In this document: positions 36,095-45,394 of the stretch, in pieces | Layout: each line of letters starts with the position of its first letter | Numbering within the stretch: the stretch's first letter is position 1 | Assembly (NCBI GenBank): GCA_023381615.1 | Contig: JAMCQL010000056.1 | Location: 1-64,000, forward strand | From: Bacteroidota bacterium | GTDB taxonomy: Bacteria > Bacteroidota > Ignavibacteria > Kryptoniales > JAKASW01 | DNA: 64,000 nucleotides | Direction: 5' to 3' | Position numbers and translations under genes: made by a program | Notes under the pieces: generated by a model | What the model was told of the DNA's origin: nothing | Database searches by the model: none | What the model saw: the letters and a program-made list of their open reading frames with translations, nothing else

Positions 36095-36568
36095 GACAGA
36101 AATATGAAGGGGAGATATTGGTTACTATATGTCGATGTATAAGTAAGGTGACATAGTGTCTATTGACATGAAGATGAATAGTCCAGTCCGTAGGATCCTT
36201 CGGATAAGACTGCGGAAGAATTGAGGTACTCATGAAGGGAACAAATAACCCGCCCATCTACGAGTCTACGGCTCGTAGGGTCGTAGACTATTGTCCCCTC
36301 TTGTCGAATATCCCGCTATGCGGGGAGAGGGGATTTATCCCGACAAAGGTCGGGATCCTGCGGAGGGGGTGGGTGAAGAACTCGGACGATGAGAAGAAGA
36401 AAAAAGCGATTAAAAATTGGCTTCCCTTGTTGGTAAGAAAAAGAAGATGTGTCATGGCAGGGCCATCACGGCCGAAGAGCGCATGTAGCTTTATTCATGC
36501 AAGGACATATAGCGGTTGTTTTGCTGCAGATTGTCTTCTTGAAATTTTCCCATTGTGATCGAATCGGC
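36095..36568. other. Gene-free gap with hairpins
   Basis: Holds TCCGTAGGATCCTTCGGA near 36186, TCCCGACAAAGGTCGGGA near 36339 and AGTCTACGGCTCGTAG-type symmetry near 36263. The open frame 36232-36558 translates these and is not believed. Confidence 0.6.
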
Positions 36569-38509
36569 ATGATAGTCTCCGCGCGAACTTCATTTTCATC
36601 CCGGCTTTTCCTGATTCTCGCTCAAATTTGTTTGGTTGTTCCCCTCGCATTTTCTCAAGAGGATTCCACGAAAGCCGTCTCTAAATTTCTCGTTAGTCCT
36701 GTTTTTAAGTCGGGGGCAATAACGGACACGCCGTCTTACACAATCTCCGATTCAGAAATAGCTTGGAGCGATTACACCTTTGCCGGCGATGTTCTGAAAA
36801 GAATTCCCGGCTCGTACCTCGCAAACATGTACCAGCCCGGCGATCCGTCCGAGCTTTTCTTCGACGGACTCGGGGGCAATTACTCGAAGTATTTGCTCGA
36901 CGGAGTTGAACTCAATGAACCCACAACTTCGTCGTTGAATCTTTACCATGTTCCGATGGAGTTCGTCGGAAATGTGGAATACATCGATGCGCTCCGGGCG
37001 CCAATTTACCAATTCAATGCGACGGGCGGTCTGGTAAATTTTCAAACGAGATTATACAGCGAGGCAGTGCCTTACTCGAAAGTCAGGCACATGGAGGAGC
37101 CGTATAATTATCTCATCACCGATGGCGTCTTTTCGCAGAATATCGGATTCAACTCAAATATCGATGTCGGATTCGAACGACAGACTACCGACGGTAGATT
37201 TGCAAATTCTGTTTACGACGGCGTGAACATCCGCGCGAAGTACAGGTACAGCATAGACTCGACGCGGCAGCTCACAGCAACGGAATTATATTATCGCACG
37301 AAGGGCGGCATGACAGGCGGTGCAATGCCATACAACATTAGTGAGAATACTTTCAGTCAGTACCTGATTAGCTTGCGGAGTCAGAGTGCAAACTTGACAT
37401 ACTTGCAGCATCATCTTCAGGTTGCCTACTCCGAATCCGATCCTAACGACTCCACACGTTTCTTTACCGCTGCAGCATTTTTTGATTATTACGAATTTCA
37501 ATTCGGCGATGTCTCTTTGCCTTATTACCTGACAAACTCGAGCAGAAGATTCGGAGCTAATCTACGCGCCAGCGAGACTTTTATTGGAGGGAAACTGAAT
37601 TTCGGCGTGGAAGCCGTGCGTGACGAAAACCCTTACAATACAACCACGGTCATTCCCTCTACGAACCGTGTCTCAGCATACGCAGATCAAGAGTTTTATA
37701 TCCTCGATTTCGTGAAAGCCGGAGTGTTTGGCAGAGGGGACGTCTACGGGAGCAAATTTTATCCTGCGCTTGGCGCTTCGTTCGGTCTTGGAAATGAGAC
37801 GTTTGATCTCCATGTGGGCGGAAGTATTTCACAGCATGTTCCGAGTATGTCCGAGAAATATTTTGTCACGCAAAATTTCACCGGCAACCCGGATTTGAAA
37901 GCAGAGACGGACAAACTTCTGCAGGTGAAGGCGAGCATGAAGTTAGGAGAGACTTTCGAGTTGTTCCTGAAGCCGTACATGAGGCTTATCGACAACCCAA
38001 TTTACTTTCAGGAGAATTATTTGGGGACCCCTGTCTACCCGCAAATCTCTGTCGTTAATCTGAGCACGCGAAAAATTTATGGAGTCGACGCTGCGGCGAA
38101 GATCAGTCTGTGGAAATTTGAGGCGGATGGAAATTTTAATTATGTAAACGAAAAGGTGGATGATAATCAAGTTTATACTTTGCCGAAATATTTTGTTTCA
38201 GGCGAGTTGTACTTCCACGACGTTCTTTTTACCGGACATTTAAACCTGAAAGTTGGCGTGAGAGGGAAAGCGATGAGCGTTTTCAGGGGAAGCGAGTTTT
38301 ATCCGCAAGGATTGGTTTACTATCCGTCAAACGTTAACGAGTTCGGTCCCTTCGGCAGCTCCGACTTCTTTATTCAGGCGAGAATCGGCAGTGCGATCCT
38401 TTACTTTACATTTTTCAATTTGACAAATCAGGACTATGTCCTTGCGCCGGTTTATCCCGCTTTGGATAGAAGTCTTGGCTTCGGTGTGAATTGGGAATTT
38501 CTGAATTAG
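36569..38509 (+). CDS. TonB-dependent receptor-like outer membrane protein
   Basis: 647 residues from ATG36569. A signal peptide (LFLILAQICLVVPLAFSQ) is followed by a plug domain with DVLKRIPGSYLANMYQPGD, FFDGLGGNYSKYLLDGVEL and GNVEYIDALRAP, and then a beta-barrel with alternating aromatic strands ending GFGVNWEFLN. It would import an unidentified ligand with TonB energy. No TonB box is obvious and there is no SusD partner, so it is probably not a classic glycan receptor. It is slightly short for the family. Confidence 0.85.
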   Translation: MIVSARTSFSSRLFLILAQICLVVPLAFSQEDSTKAVSKFLVSPVFKSGAITDTPSYTISDSEIAWSDYTFAGDVLKRIPGSYLANMYQPGDPSELFFDGLGGNYSKYLLDGVELNEPTTSSLNLYHVPMEFVGNVEYIDALRAPIYQFNATGGLVNFQTRLYSEAVPYSKVRHMEEPYNYLITDGVFSQNIGFNSNIDVGFERQTTDGRFANSVYDGVNIRAKYRYSIDSTRQLTATELYYRTKGGMTGGAMPYNISENTFSQYLISLRSQSANLTYLQHHLQVAYSESDPNDSTRFFTAAAFFDYYEFQFGDVSLPYYLTNSSRRFGANLRASETFIGGKLNFGVEAVRDENPYNTTTVIPSTNRVSAYADQEFYILDFVKAGVFGRGDVYGSKFYPALGASFGLGNETFDLHVGGSISQHVPSMSEKYFVTQNFTGNPDLKAETDKLLQVKASMKLGETFELFLKPYMRLIDNPIYFQENYLGTPVYPQISVVNLSTRKIYGVDAAAKISLWKFEADGNFNYVNEKVDDNQVYTLPKYFVSGELYFHDVLFTGHLNLKVGVRGKAMSVFRGSEFYPQGLVYYPSNVNEFGPFGSSDFFIQARIGSAILYFTFFNLTNQDYVLAPVYPALDRSLGFGVNWEFLN

Positions 38510-38541
38510 GATTTTAGCGGGGGATTTCTTCTCTGGGAATT

Positions 38542-41500
38542 TTACTCGGTTGCGTCGAGAGCCTTGCGAACATGTATAGCCAGGTCGTTCACTGAATACG
38601 GCTTTCCAACCACATCGCTGACTCCCATCGAAATCAGATCGTCAACCTTTTCGCCGACACTCAACCCTGTCGCAAGAAGAACGGTGATGTCCGGATTTAT
38701 ATTTTTCAGGAGCGGATAGACTTCCGTTCCCGTCATTTCAGGCATAAGCATATCGAGGATTACCAGATCCACTTCAGCGTGCCGTTCTTTGTACGTTTTT
38801 ATGCCTTCGAGCCCGCTTTCGGCAGTAATGACTTTGTAGCCCAACCCTTCAAGGGTTTCTCGCGTCAAGTCTAGCAAAGTCACTTCGTCGTCGATTATAA
38901 GAATCGTTTCTGTGCCTCGCGGAGTTGCCTTCGGTACAGTTGCAGTCTCGTCGAGAGGAGTCTTGTCGGTTGCCGGGAAATAGATTCTGAAAGTTGTTCC
39001 GCGTCCCGATTCGCTGTAAACATTTATAAAGCCTCTGTGGTTCTTGACGACACCGTAGACTATCGACAATCCGAGTCCCGTTCCTTTTCCGATTGGCTTC
39101 GTCGTAAAGAACGGCTCAAATATTTTCCTCTGTGTTTCTTGATCCATTCCGATTCCCGTGTCGGAGACTGCCATGCATGTGTATTTGCCGGGGCGTGCAT
39201 CCGGTATTTGCTGAATTATGCGCGGAGTGAACTCGATGTTCGAAGTCTCGATTCGCAGTGTTCCGCCGTTAGGCATTGCATCGCGCGAGTTGATGCTGAG
39301 ATTTAAAATGACGCTTTCGATCTGGCTTGGATCTGCTTCGATTGTGTAAAGATTCGGATCGAGCACGGATTCTATCTTGATGTTTTTTCCAATGCTGCGA
39401 ATAAGAATTTTCATCGAGTCGTTGACGATGTCGTTCAGCCTTGCCGGCTTAATGTCGCTTTCGCGCTGTCGTGAAAATGTGAGAAGCTGGGAAGTAAGCT
39501 CCGCGGCTCTTTGAGCCGATGCATCGAGGATGTCTATATACTTTCTTAGGTTCGGATCCGCGGCGGCATACTTTCTCTTTAGAATTTCTAAAGCTGCGTA
39601 AATCGAGCCGAGCAAATTGTTAAAATCATGCGCAACACCGCTCGCAAGCTGTCCGATGCTCTCCATCTTCTGCGACTGGATAAGCTGTTCCTCCAACTTT
39701 TTTGTGTCGGTGACGTCAACAACAGCCGCCTGAATCGCCGGTTTGCCGAGATAAGTTATTCCGGCAGCCCAGCCGTCGAGTGATTTCATCTTACCACTCG
39801 GAGTCACTGCACGGATGGTGAACTGCACATCTTCGTTCGGGGTCAAAGCAGCTTCAGAAAATTTTTCAAAAAGTTGAACATAGTCGTTGGGATGAACAAA
39901 ACTGTCCAGAGAAACTCCCTGCAGGGATGCAAGTTCTGTTTCGAGCAAGTTGCTTAGAGTCTGGTTTGCATAAACGATCATTTCGTTTTGAATCACCAGC
40001 ACACCTAAAAGAGAGTGTTCGACAAGGCTGCGGTACTTTTCTTCCGATTCGTGAAGTGCGGTTTTGACAGATTGTTCAGCCGTAACATCTCTGCCGATTG
40101 CCAAAATACCCGTTACCTTTTCCCCTGCCCGCAGGGTGGTGAAGCCAAGCTCGACAATCCGCTCTTCGTTAAATCTCGTGACGAGTTTCAGAGTGTATCG
40201 CAGATGTTTCTCAGGCGAATCAAACTGCTCATAGACCTTTTGCATGACATCGTCTGCATTTTCGGGATGTACAATCGCTGAGATTGGCTTTCCCCAAATT
40301 TCGTCAGCGGCAAAATGTGTCAATTCGAAGAATCTTTTGTTGGCAAATACAAACTCGCCTCGGTTGTTAAACAGAAGGACCATATCGTTCGCCTGCTCGA
40401 CAAGGTTGCGGTACCGGTTCTCAGATGCGCGCAATTGTTCCTGGAGCCGGCGTTTTTCGGTGACATCCCGTTGGATACCCCACATCCTGACTAGTTTCTC
40501 GCCGGACAATTCGCCGATATATGAGTTCTCGAAGTAGTGAATGTTGCCGTACTGGTCCTTTTCTGTCGTCTCTATATTGGTTATTGAGAAATTCTGTTCT
40601 GTGAATTTTACTTTGGAAGTTATATATCCTTCCACGTCGGCAATGAAATCGAGTGCGTGCTTACCCGTTATTTGTTGTGGGTTCTCGAAACCATACATCT
40701 GCGCAAGCGCCTGATTGCATTCTACAATTATTCCTCGTTCAGCAATTTGTTTCGCAATTGCGCTGTTGTCCTGATGGACGTCGACCGGCTCAGTGAATTC
40801 AATTCTCCAAATTCCTTCAGTGCTGTTGCGGATAAAATTTTCGTACCGCACTCGCTGCAGTTCAGCTTCCACTTCTGCTAATCTCTTATCGGTTAGATCA
40901 ATGGCGGAAGCAAGGAAATAAGTTGCGCCGCCATAGGTAACGGTTGCTGCCCTCACTTCTACTTCCACCTTTGCGCCGTCTTTGCGCTTATACAACTTTG
41001 AGGGGAAGTAAACGTGTCCGTCTTTGAGAGCCTTTCGGATGTGAGCTTCTATCGCGGACTTCGGTTCGATTACGATATCGAAAAGTGTGAGCTGTTCCAA
41101 ATTGGATTCGTTATATCCAAACGACCGGAAGAATGCTTCGTTTGCCTCCACGATTTTTGCCGTCGTCGGTTCAAAAATAAAAATCGCGGATGTGATTTGA
41201 GAGAGAGTGGATGTGTACTTTTCCCGGAGGGTTTTGTAATAAGTGTCTATGTTTATGGAGTGTATCACAAGAGAAAGCTGTTTAGCGGCGGCTGTGAGCG
41301 TCTGTATCGAAGATTTCTTAGCCGCTGTCGAAGCAAATTTCTTTGAAAATGCCGCGACGAGAAAGCCGAGAAATTTTGATGTGAACACGAGCGGAAACAC
41401 TTCCAAAACTTGTATCTCATCCTGAGCAAAGAGTTTGTCTTTGAGCAATGCAAAATCTTTGGTTGTGCCGTCTAAATGGACCGGACATTTCGCATTGACA

Positions 41501-41784
41501 AGCGCTTTTATCGGCTCTTCGTTTAAATCATGACGCAAGTCGGCGTCGTGGACTTTTTCGTCTGAGCTTGAGACGAGATACAACTCTGATCTTTTATCGT
41601 CCGCAAGAAAGAGGGAAATGGAATAAGCGTCTGCCAGTCCTTTGAGATTCTTTTCTAACCCGAATGTCACCTGTTTGAAGTCTGCCCCATCTAACGCTGC
41701 TTCGCATGTGTTTGCAAAAGCAGCGAACAGAGAATCAGCGTTATTCTTCTTGTGGAGCTTACCCGGTGCGGACTCTTTTTTCAT
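38542..41784 (-). CDS. Multi-PAS hybrid histidine kinase with receiver
   Basis: 1,080 residues, soluble (no clear membrane helix). Order: GAF-like (1-170), four PAS domains (about 185-305, 320-460, 465-590, 595-710), HisKA with QKMESIGQLASGVAHDFNN (about 720), HATPase with [10 protein letters not shown] and GTGLGLSIVYG, and a receiver (960-1078) with ILIIDDE, phospho-Asp in LVILDMLMPEMTG and Lys in VGKPYS. It closely resembles the kinase at the window start in kinase core and layout. It is convergent with the TonB receptor gene. Confidence 0.93.
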   Translation of the reverse strand: MKKESAPGKLHKKNNADSLFAAFANTCEAALDGADFKQVTFGLEKNLKGLADAYSISLFLADDKRSELYLVSSSDEKVHDADLRHDLNEEPIKALVNAKCPVHLDGTTKDFALLKDKLFAQDEIQVLEVFPLVFTSKFLGFLVAAFSKKFASTAAKKSSIQTLTAAAKQLSLVIHSINIDTYYKTLREKYTSTLSQITSAIFIFEPTTAKIVEANEAFFRSFGYNESNLEQLTLFDIVIEPKSAIEAHIRKALKDGHVYFPSKLYKRKDGAKVEVEVRAATVTYGGATYFLASAIDLTDKRLAEVEAELQRVRYENFIRNSTEGIWRIEFTEPVDVHQDNSAIAKQIAERGIIVECNQALAQMYGFENPQQITGKHALDFIADVEGYITSKVKFTEQNFSITNIETTEKDQYGNIHYFENSYIGELSGEKLVRMWGIQRDVTEKRRLQEQLRASENRYRNLVEQANDMVLLFNNRGEFVFANKRFFELTHFAADEIWGKPISAIVHPENADDVMQKVYEQFDSPEKHLRYTLKLVTRFNEERIVELGFTTLRAGEKVTGILAIGRDVTAEQSVKTALHESEEKYRSLVEHSLLGVLVIQNEMIVYANQTLSNLLETELASLQGVSLDSFVHPNDYVQLFEKFSEAALTPNEDVQFTIRAVTPSGKMKSLDGWAAGITYLGKPAIQAAVVDVTDTKKLEEQLIQSQKMESIGQLASGVAHDFNNLLGSIYAALEILKRKYAAADPNLRKYIDILDASAQRAAELTSQLLTFSRQRESDIKPARLNDIVNDSMKILIRSIGKNIKIESVLDPNLYTIEADPSQIESVILNLSINSRDAMPNGGTLRIETSNIEFTPRIIQQIPDARPGKYTCMAVSDTGIGMDQETQRKIFEPFFTTKPIGKGTGLGLSIVYGVVKNHRGFINVYSESGRGTTFRIYFPATDKTPLDETATVPKATPRGTETILIIDDEVTLLDLTRETLEGLGYKVITAESGLEGIKTYKERHAEVDLVILDMLMPEMTGTEVYPLLKNINPDITVLLATGLSVGEKVDDLISMGVSDVVGKPYSVNDLAIHVRKALDATE

Positions 41785-41865
41785 TTGTCAGTTAGTTTCA
41801 GCCTAAATATGCAAACTCAATTTATTTACGCGTACATAAAAAAACAACCACAGAGGTATTCTTGG

Positions 41866-41984
41866 GGGTGTGCGACAAATTTGTAAAAAGCAATAGATTA
41901 ACCACATAGGCACATTAGAAAACATAGATTTATTCGTTAATGTGCCCTATGTGCCTATGTGTTTTATATTTTTGTCGCAGACCC
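41866..41984. mobile_element. 119-bp MITE-like element with 9-bp target duplication
   Basis: Terminal inverted repeats GGGTGTGCGACAAA (41866-41879) and TTTGTCGCAGACCC (41971-41984) match at 13 of 14 positions. Inner arms CACATAGGCACAT (41903-41915) and ATGTGCCTATGTG (41949-41961) are perfect. TATTCTTGG occurs directly before (41857-41865) and directly after (41985-41993), a perfect 9-bp duplication. There is no coding capacity, so it needs a transposase from elsewhere. Confidence 0.85.
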
Positions 41985-42076
41985 TATTCTTGGCGAGCAA
42001 TCGAAAAAACGAGAGAAATTATATAATAGATTGCTGATGGAAAATTACCGAAATGCGCCAATGCAAGTTTGCGGTT

Positions 42077-43510
42077 TTAGAATAATGGTCTGTATCTGAA
42101 CTTGGCGCCTATTTCATTCTCAATGAACTCTTTCGCTGACTCTATGTCGACCCCATCTACTCCAACCACACTCATGTATACTTCCGGGATGAAATCCTTC
42201 GCTTCTTTCGCAAATTCGAGCATGGAATCCCATTGCTTGCCGTTCGGAGTCCCCATCAATCTTTGATATTCTGCGGGATCAGTCGAATTCAGACTTATCG
42301 AGACCGCGTCGATGAGTCCCCTTAATTCGGGAAGAATGTTTCGATGATTGATCGCATTCCCATGTCCGTCGGTATCAAGACGGGTTCTGCCTCCGTTGTC
42401 CTTTACATAACGGGCAACTTGTTTCATGACTTCTAATCTAATCGTCGGTTCGCCGTAACCGCAGAAGACAATTTCTTTGAACTTCTTCGGGTCGCCGATT
42501 TCTTTTATTAGTTCCTCTGCGGAAGGCTCTTTCTCAATATGTAAGTTGTGTCCCTTTACCATCGCCTCGCCTTTTCGATCACAGAAGATGCAGTCGGAAT
42601 CACAGCGGAGCGTCGGATTGAGGTACAGTGAGTCTCTGATTTGATAAGCTATTTTCGCTTCCGGTTTCTTGCCGACCGCGAAAAGTTTGTAGGAGTTGTA
42701 TGATGTAATGCGCCGGATGTCTTCGATATTCAAGTGTTGAAGCCCGGCGATCTTTTCGGCGATGAAGGAAACGTAAGCGGGCTCGTTTGTTTCTCCGCGA
42801 TGTGGGACCGGCGCAAGATATGGAGCATCCGTTTCCAAAAGGAAGTGTTCGGGCTGGATCAACTTCACAACTTTCTGCAATTCCGATTCGGCATTCTTCT
42901 TTCCGATCGTAGATCCCGTACGCGGGAATGTTACCATGCCGCTGATCCCGAGATAAAATCCAAGCTCGATTGCGCGCCGTGCAATTTCGTATTTCGAGTT
43001 GAAACTGTGCAGCGCACCTCTCGGCTGAGGATTGATTTGGTAATCAAAACGTTTCGGGAGTGTCCAGTCGGTGAGAGCCTGTCTTTCGAGAATTTCCATC
43101 AAGTCGGAATCTGACTCGCGGTTGTGAATTGAAACCGGAAGTTTCACCGATTTCGCGATCTCGATTTGCTCCTCGAAAATTCTTCGCTGGACTTCGGGCG
43201 GAGAAAGGTTGTAATGGTAGTCAAGTCCGATCTCGCCAATTGCCACAACTTTTTTGTGCGAAGCAAATTCCACGATCTTTTTTAGCGATTGTTCGTCGGC
43301 TTTCGACGCATCGTGAGGATGAAAGCCGACCGCCGCGAAGACATTTTCGAATTTCTCGGCAAGCTCTATGGCTTTTTCACTCGATGCTAAATCCCACCCG
43401 GGTACGATGACGTATTCTACTTCGGAAGCCCTTGCTCGTTCTAGTATCTCTTCTATGTTCGCAAATTTCTCGTGGTTCAGATGAGAGTGTGTATCTACTA
43501 AGTAACTCAT
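42077..43510 (-). CDS. TatD-family nuclease fused to a radical SAM domain
   Basis: 477 residues. The first 260 are a TatD metal-dependent hydrolase: DTHSHLNH, AVGFHPHDA, AIGEIGLDYHYN, PVSIHNRESDSD and LLETDAPYLAPVPHRG. From about residue 285 a radical SAM domain follows with the cluster cysteines in CDSDCIFCDR, then FCGYGEPTIR and DTDGHGNAINHRNI. In other bacteria these are usually two adjacent genes (a TatD-associated radical SAM protein); here they are one protein. TatD proteins act as 3'-5' nucleases or D-aminoacyl hydrolases; the radical SAM reaction is unknown. Confidence 0.92.
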   Translation of the reverse strand: MSYLVDTHSHLNHEKFANIEEILERARASEVEYVIVPGWDLASSEKAIELAEKFENVFAAVGFHPHDASKADEQSLKKIVEFASHKKVVAIGEIGLDYHYNLSPPEVQRRIFEEQIEIAKSVKLPVSIHNRESDSDLMEILERQALTDWTLPKRFDYQINPQPRGALHSFNSKYEIARRAIELGFYLGISGMVTFPRTGSTIGKKNAESELQKVVKLIQPEHFLLETDAPYLAPVPHRGETNEPAYVSFIAEKIAGLQHLNIEDIRRITSYNSYKLFAVGKKPEAKIAYQIRDSLYLNPTLRCDSDCIFCDRKGEAMVKGHNLHIEKEPSAEELIKEIGDPKKFKEIVFCGYGEPTIRLEVMKQVARYVKDNGGRTRLDTDGHGNAINHRNILPELRGLIDAVSISLNSTDPAEYQRLMGTPNGKQWDSMLEFAKEAKDFIPEVYMSVVGVDGVDIESAKEFIENEIGAKFRYRPLF

Positions 43511-44175
43511 TTAAGTCTCTGGAATTCGGTTTAACTGGTTGAGGTTCGATTCATCAAACCCTACTGAAACAATTTCGTCAATCTTCTATTTATATTCACT
43601 GCATGAAGAGGTCACGAGGAGCGTGCATCATGTTCTTACTCCTAACGCGGCAAGCCGCAACTCTATGAGTTGTCGTAGACAACCAAAAAGATTTACCGCA
43701 AAGGACACAAAGTCCTCGCAAAGGTCGCAAAGAATAATTTGTTTAAAGCATGCCTAATTCCATTTTTGGATGATCCATTCTTGTTCATTGACTTTTCTTC
43801 GCGTTCTTTGCGGTTGAATAAATCTTTGCTTTTATTACTCAAAGTGCACTGATAAGAGACTAATCGGTGTTAAGTCTTCAGCTTTCCCCCTTTCCATTAT
43901 TCGATTCCACTACTCCATCATTCCAACATTCCATTGATCCATCACTCCCTATCGGTCTGTGGCAGGTTGTCGCAGTGTCGTGAGGAATATTTATCCTCGT
44001 GGTGTTGAATCTTGTTTAAATGCACATTATTTACAGGCACGGCATTTGACGCAATTAGAACTGAGTCCTTTGATCTAAAACGTTTCTGCTTGGTCAACGA
44101 AGTGATCCCGACTTTGTCGGGACAAAACTGGCAGAGAAAAATCATAATTGCACACAATGCAGAAGGAGACCGAGG
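43511..44175. other. 660-bp gap with a CGCAAAG-type inverted repeat
   Basis: AAAGATTTACCGCAAAG (43687-43703) faces CTTTGCGGTTGAATAAATCTTT (43806-43827), enclosing repeated CGCAAAG/CTTTGCG motifs. TCCCGACTTTGTCGGGA lies near 44107. No gene is seen. The POR operon promoter should lie in the last 100 bases; none was chosen. Confidence 0.65.
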
Positions 44176-44754
44176 ATGATTGAAATTCGTATGCACGGCA
44201 GGGGCGGGCAGGGCGGAGTGATAGCCGCAAAGATTCTCGCCTCCGCAATTTTCAAAGAAGGAAGATTTGCCCAGTCCTTTCCGTCGTTCGGCGTCGAGAG
44301 GAGAGGAGCTCCGGTGCTGGCGTTCACAAGAATCGACGATAAGCCGGTCAGGCTTCGGACCGCGATCTACGAGCCGGATCATATCATAGTGCTTGATGCC
44401 ACTCTTATTAAATCGACAAATGTTTTTTCGGGATTAAAAAGCGGCGGGACAATTCTGATTAATACTTCCGCCCAGATTGGATTATTCGACTTTCCTGAGG
44501 AGTATCATGCGGCGGCTGTCGATGCGTCCGGAATAGCGGTGAAGCACAACCTCGGCACAAAGAGTATTCCTATCGTTAACACTTCGATACTCGGAGCGTT
44601 TGCGAAATTCACCGGAGTGGTCGGCATCGATGCTGTGGTCGAAGCAATTCGCGAAGGAGTTCCGATAATGCAGGAAGAAAATGCGGCGGCAGCGATGGAA
44701 GCATACGAGTCTGTCGAAACGCAGGTTGTCCAAAAGGTCTCCGCGAATTCCTAA
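44176..44754 (+). CDS. porG: 2-oxoacid:ferredoxin oxidoreductase, gamma subunit
   Basis: 192 residues with IRMHGRGGQGGVIAAKIL, SFGVERRGAPVLAFTRI and the helical end typical of pyruvate/ketoisovalerate oxidoreductase gamma chains. AGAAGGAGACCGAGG precedes the ATG. The alpha and beta subunits follow at 47140 and 48367, but a DUF559 gene and an NAD(P)-binding/ferredoxin fusion lie between. The complex converts pyruvate and CoA to acetyl-CoA, CO2 and reduced ferredoxin, or the reverse. Confidence 0.92.
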   Translation: MIEIRMHGRGGQGGVIAAKILASAIFKEGRFAQSFPSFGVERRGAPVLAFTRIDDKPVRLRTAIYEPDHIIVLDATLIKSTNVFSGLKSGGTILINTSAQIGLFDFPEEYHAAAVDASGIAVKHNLGTKSIPIVNTSILGAFAKFTGVVGIDAVVEAIREGVPIMQEENAAAAMEAYESVETQVVQKVSANS

Positions 44755-44805
44755 ACCCATGATGGAAAATGTTAAAGCAATATAGATATTCTGTTACTTG
44801 ATCGT

Positions 44806-45210
44806 ATGATGAGAATTTTCAATACAACCGAGATGAAAGAGAGGCGGAAGTTACTTCGCTCAAACATGACAGATGCAGAGACTACTCTTTGGTCGAGGAT
44901 TCGCAGAAAGCAAATAGATGGATACCGTTTCCGCAGACAGTATAGTATAGGTTCATACATCGTTGACTTCTATTGCCCTGAAATGCATCTCGCAGTTGAG
45001 ATTGATGGTCGAAGTCACAATGATCACGATGCAAAGGAATACGACAGCAAACGAGAGGAGGAAATACACCAATTGGGGATCACTTTTATCAGATTCCGAA
45101 ATGAAGAAGTTTCAACAAATCTTTGCAGTGTGGTTGAAAGAATCAAAAACACAATACATTCCTTGAGCGTGTCGTTGGATTCCGATGCTTCGGGTTCGGG
45201 TCGGCAGTAA
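44806..45210 (+). CDS. DUF559 endonuclease-domain protein
   Basis: 134 residues: LRSNMTDAETTLWSRIRR, FRRQYSIGSYIVDFYCPE, LAVEIDGRSHND and FIRFRNEEV, the full DUF559 (very-short-patch-repair endonuclease-like) pattern with catalytic Asp/Glu. The function is unknown. It interrupts the POR operon in the same orientation and is followed by a hairpin (CCCCCTT/AAGGGGG near 45270). Its sequence style is unlike its neighbours; it looks like a guest gene. Confidence 0.9.
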   Translation: MMRIFNTTEMKERRKLLRSNMTDAETTLWSRIRRKQIDGYRFRRQYSIGSYIVDFYCPEMHLAVEIDGRSHNDHDAKEYDSKREEEIHQLGITFIRFRNEEVSTNLCSVVERIKNTIHSLSVSLDSDASGSGRQ

Positions 45211-45394
45211 AATAGATGGGAAAGCATTTGCAGAATAAAAGAATAATCTTTGAACCCCTTTTTAATTTCCCCCTTGAAAAGGGGGAAACACAAAGGGGGT
45301 TGAATTTGGCAATACACAAGTTGTCAGGCAGACAAATTCACCTTCTCAGGGAGAGTATCCTTAGAAAAGTAAAGGCAGACTGAGGTGTGCTAAT

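Noticed and set aside
36232-36558. 108-codon open frame before the TonB receptor
   Set aside because: It covers hairpins and overlaps the receptor's upstream region, with no coding signature.
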